A stretch of 64,000 bases of DNA from NCBI GenBank assembly GCA_022486585.1, contig JAKVKI010000002.1, forward strand, positions 1 through 64,000. Reading direction: 5' to 3'. Every line of letters begins with the position of its first letter. Positions within the stretch are counted from its first letter, which is position 1. The position numbers and the translations under genes are program-made. This document shows, in pieces, positions 62,256 through 64,000 of the stretch. The notes below the pieces were generated by a model. The model was not told the origin of the DNA and ran no database searches. It saw nothing but the letters and a program-made list of their open reading frames with translations. The DNA comes from Megasphaera sp. GTDB taxonomy: Bacteria > Bacillota > Negativicutes > Veillonellales > Megasphaeraceae.

Positions 62256-64000
62256 ATGAAATCATCTATTCGCGAGTTAAAGGGCGTAGGAACGCGGAAA
62301 GAAAAATTGTTGAACAAGCTGGGCATCGTTACCATTACTGATTTGTTGCAATATTTCCCGCGGGCCTATGAAGATAGAAGTCGTATACTGCCTATTGGCA
62401 GGGTGGAACTGCCAATGGAGCAGGCTGCCCTGGTATGCGGTACAGTGGCAATGATGCAGGAATTACGGCCGCGACGGGGGATACATATTTTGAAGGTAAC
62501 TGTTGTTGATGATAGTGGTGCCGTTGATTTGGTTTGGTTCAATCAGCCTTTTAAGAAACGCTTATTTAAAAAGGGGATGGAACTAACCGCTTTCGGAAAG
62601 ATGGAATGGGCCTATGGCCGCCGGCAGATGAATAGTCCTGATACGGAGCCGGGGCGGGCCACTGTCGCTGGGTTCACCCCGCTGTATGGTCTTACAGATG
62701 GATTGTATCAGTCTGATATCCGTAAGGCTGTACGCAGTGCGCTGCAGCGGGCTGCTAGCGAACCAGCGTTGCTGCCTGGCTGGCAGGGAGGACGACAGGT
62801 CGGATATTCGACGATGTCTGTATTTGTGGCGTATGAAAATATGCATTTCCCGGAAACCATGGAAAAACAGCAGGAAGCGCGACGACAGCTGGCTTTTGAA
62901 GAGCTCTTTGATATGCAGCTGGGATTGATGTTGCGGCGACGCCGGGAAGGTCAGCGTCACGGCATTAAATGCGGCCCTAATGGTACGCTGTTACGACAGT
63001 TTATAGCGCAGCTTCCATTTACGCTGACTAAGGGCCAGGTCGAAGCGTTTTTAGATATACAGAATGATATGGAAAGTGAAACGCCGATGCAGTGCCTCGT
63101 ACAAGGTGATGTCGGTTCCGGGAAAACGGTTGTGGCGGCGCTGGCCTTGGCAAAAATTGTAGAGAATGGCTACGAAGGGGCGCTGATGGCACCGACAGAA
63201 ATTTTGGCTATACAGCATTATGAGGAATTCAGCCGTTTGTTTCACGGTCTTCCAGTCCGTATTGCATTGCTCACAGGACGTACTAGTGCAAAAGAGCGCA
63301 AGGTGTTGTTGGAAGATTTGCAGCAAGGTAGTATTCAAATACTTATTGGTACACATGCACTTATTCAAAAGGATGTAGTATTTGCTAACTTGGGACTCGT
63401 CGTCACGGATGAACAACATCGCTTTGGAGTCCGTCAGCGGGCAGCGCTGCAAGGTAAGGGGGCAGATCCGCATACTCTGTTTATGACGGCGACGCCGATT
63501 CCACGGACACTGGCGTTATCGGTGTATGGTGATTTGGATGTATCTTCTATCCACGACATGCCACCAGGACGGAAAACGGTCAAAACGTATGCAGTCGGCG
63601 AAGCGATGCGGCAACGGATCTATGTCTTTATGGAAAAACTGATAGCTAAAGGGCAGCAGTGCTATATTGTTTGTCCTTTAGTAGAAGAATCAGAAACGAT
63701 GGACTTACAGGCGGCTACTGATTTATATGACCAGCTTCGTCAAGGGACCTTCCGAAAGCGTCGTTGCGGTCTTGTTCATGGTCGTATGACCGGTAAGGAC
63801 AAGGAAGCCGTCATGGAGGCTTTTCAGCGAGGAGAGATAGATGTGCTCGTAGCAACGAGTGTCATCGAAGTAGGCGTCAATGTACCGAATGCGACGCTCA
63901 TGCTTATCGATGGCGCTGAGCGGTTCGGCCTGGCTCAGCTGCACCAATTACGAGGCCGCGTCGGTCGTGGCGATCAACAGGCGTATTGTATCCTTTTGGC
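62256..64000 (+). CDS. recG: ATP-dependent DNA helicase RecG (3' end outside window)
   Basis: The frame runs from ATG at 62256 (after AAGGAG) to the window end: 581 residues of a protein that is normally about 680. The N-terminal wedge/OB domain (about 1-180) is followed by helicase motif I GDVGSGKTVVA (about 284-294), motif Ia APTEI, motif II DEQHRFG, motif III TATPIPRTLAL, and later motifs V and VI with ATSVIEVGVNVPNA and HQLRGRVGRG. RecG remodels stalled replication forks and branched DNA. The gene is divergent from rpmB, with about 135 bp between containing a TACAAT at 62220-62225. Confidence 0.97.
   Translation, partial: MKSSIRELKGVGTRKEKLLNKLGIVTITDLLQYFPRAYEDRSRILPIGRVELPMEQAALVCGTVAMMQELRPRRGIHILKVTVVDDSGAVDLVWFNQPFKKRLFKKGMELTAFGKMEWAYGRRQMNSPDTEPGRATVAGFTPLYGLTDGLYQSDIRKAVRSALQRAASEPALLPGWQGGRQVGYSTMSVFVAYENMHFPETMEKQQEARRQLAFEELFDMQLGLMLRRRREGQRHGIKCGPNGTLLRQFIAQLPFTLTKGQVEAFLDIQNDMESETPMQCLVQGDVGSGKTVVAALALAKIVENGYEGALMAPTEILAIQHYEEFSRLFHGLPVRIALLTGRTSAKERKVLLEDLQQGSIQILIGTHALIQKDVVFANLGLVVTDEQHRFGVRQRAALQGKGADPHTLFMTATPIPRTLALSVYGDLDVSSIHDMPPGRKTVKTYAVGEAMRQRIYVFMEKLIAKGQQCYIVCPLVEESETMDLQAATDLYDQLRQGTFRKRRCGLVHGRMTGKDKEAVMEAFQRGEIDVLVATSVIEVGVNVPNATLMLIDGAERFGLAQLHQLRGRVGRGDQQAYCILL

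Noticed and set aside
1-64000. CRISPR arrays, insertion sequences, integrases, attachment sites
   Set aside because: No regularly spaced direct repeats, transposase or integrase motifs, and tRNA 3' ends are not duplicated nearby.

Overview
The window reads as chromosomal DNA of an anaerobic, diderm member of the Firmicutes, most like a Negativicute of the Megasphaera/Veillonella type. The Firmicute side is supported by a T-box leader on valS, a Rex repressor with a classic operator, a CcpN-like/PpsR pair, strong Shine-Dalgarno sequences and the general style of promoters and hairpin terminators. The diderm side is supported by an O-antigen-ligase-like membrane protein and a MacAB-type exporter. 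Anaerobic life fits the flavodiiron protein, flavodoxin, molybdenum hydroxylase and several flavin enzymes. This assignment is inference from gene content; no 16S rRNA gene is present. I see no insertion sequence, prophage or CRISPR array.

Layout. 1-2418: three tightly packed genes for poorly characterised membrane proteins. 2537-5125: a flavodiiron protein, then an orphan BMP-family binding protein behind a structured leader. 5195-8735: a three-subunit molybdenum hydroxylase. 8741-13032: T-box, valS, folC. 13146-15984: O-antigen-ligase-like protein, rex, and a monofunctional glycosyltransferase. 16240-19020: argG and argH, with an ArgR-like box inside the argG promoter. 19118-24563: acyl-CoA ligase, tRNA-Leu(CAA), tatC, tRNA-Pro(GGG), a LysA-like decarboxylase and an MFS transporter. 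24765-34235: an eight-gene run with an Opp/Dpp peptide importer, an LD-carboxypeptidase, an M20 peptidase and an ABC-F protein; this looks like peptide or murein-peptide uptake and processing. 34247-38843: a two-component system divergent from a PepSY-like protein, then an orphan GHKL kinase. 38901-42049: ychF, dapL, flavodoxin. 42153-45235: MacAB-like exporter. 45511-50497: a tannase-like secreted esterase, CytX-like permease and PBP1A. 50848-54855: ppsA, ccpN-like and ppsR, a complete PEP-synthesis control set. 54933-61878: a probable operon led by a 1616-residue multidomain protein. 61929-64000: rpmB and the start of recG.

The most unusual locus is 54933-61878. One polypeptide joins an HD phosphohydrolase-like domain, a long helical-repeat-like region, a NadD/CoaD-type nucleotidylyltransferase, a possible GNAT fold and a phosphoribosyltransferase-like motif. 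It is followed at 18 and 16 nt by a diverged lactate/malate-dehydrogenase-like protein and an FMN-reductase-like protein with an extra N-terminal domain. A role around NAD-type nucleotides or redox cofactors is a reasonable hypothesis but is not proven by sequence.

Regulation can be read directly in several places: a Rex box overlapping the rex promoter, an ARG box overlapping the argG promoter, the valS T-box, a shared GYGTATACAAA motif before ppsA and ccpN, and a perfect 14-bp palindrome between the two-component system and its divergent PepSY-like neighbour.
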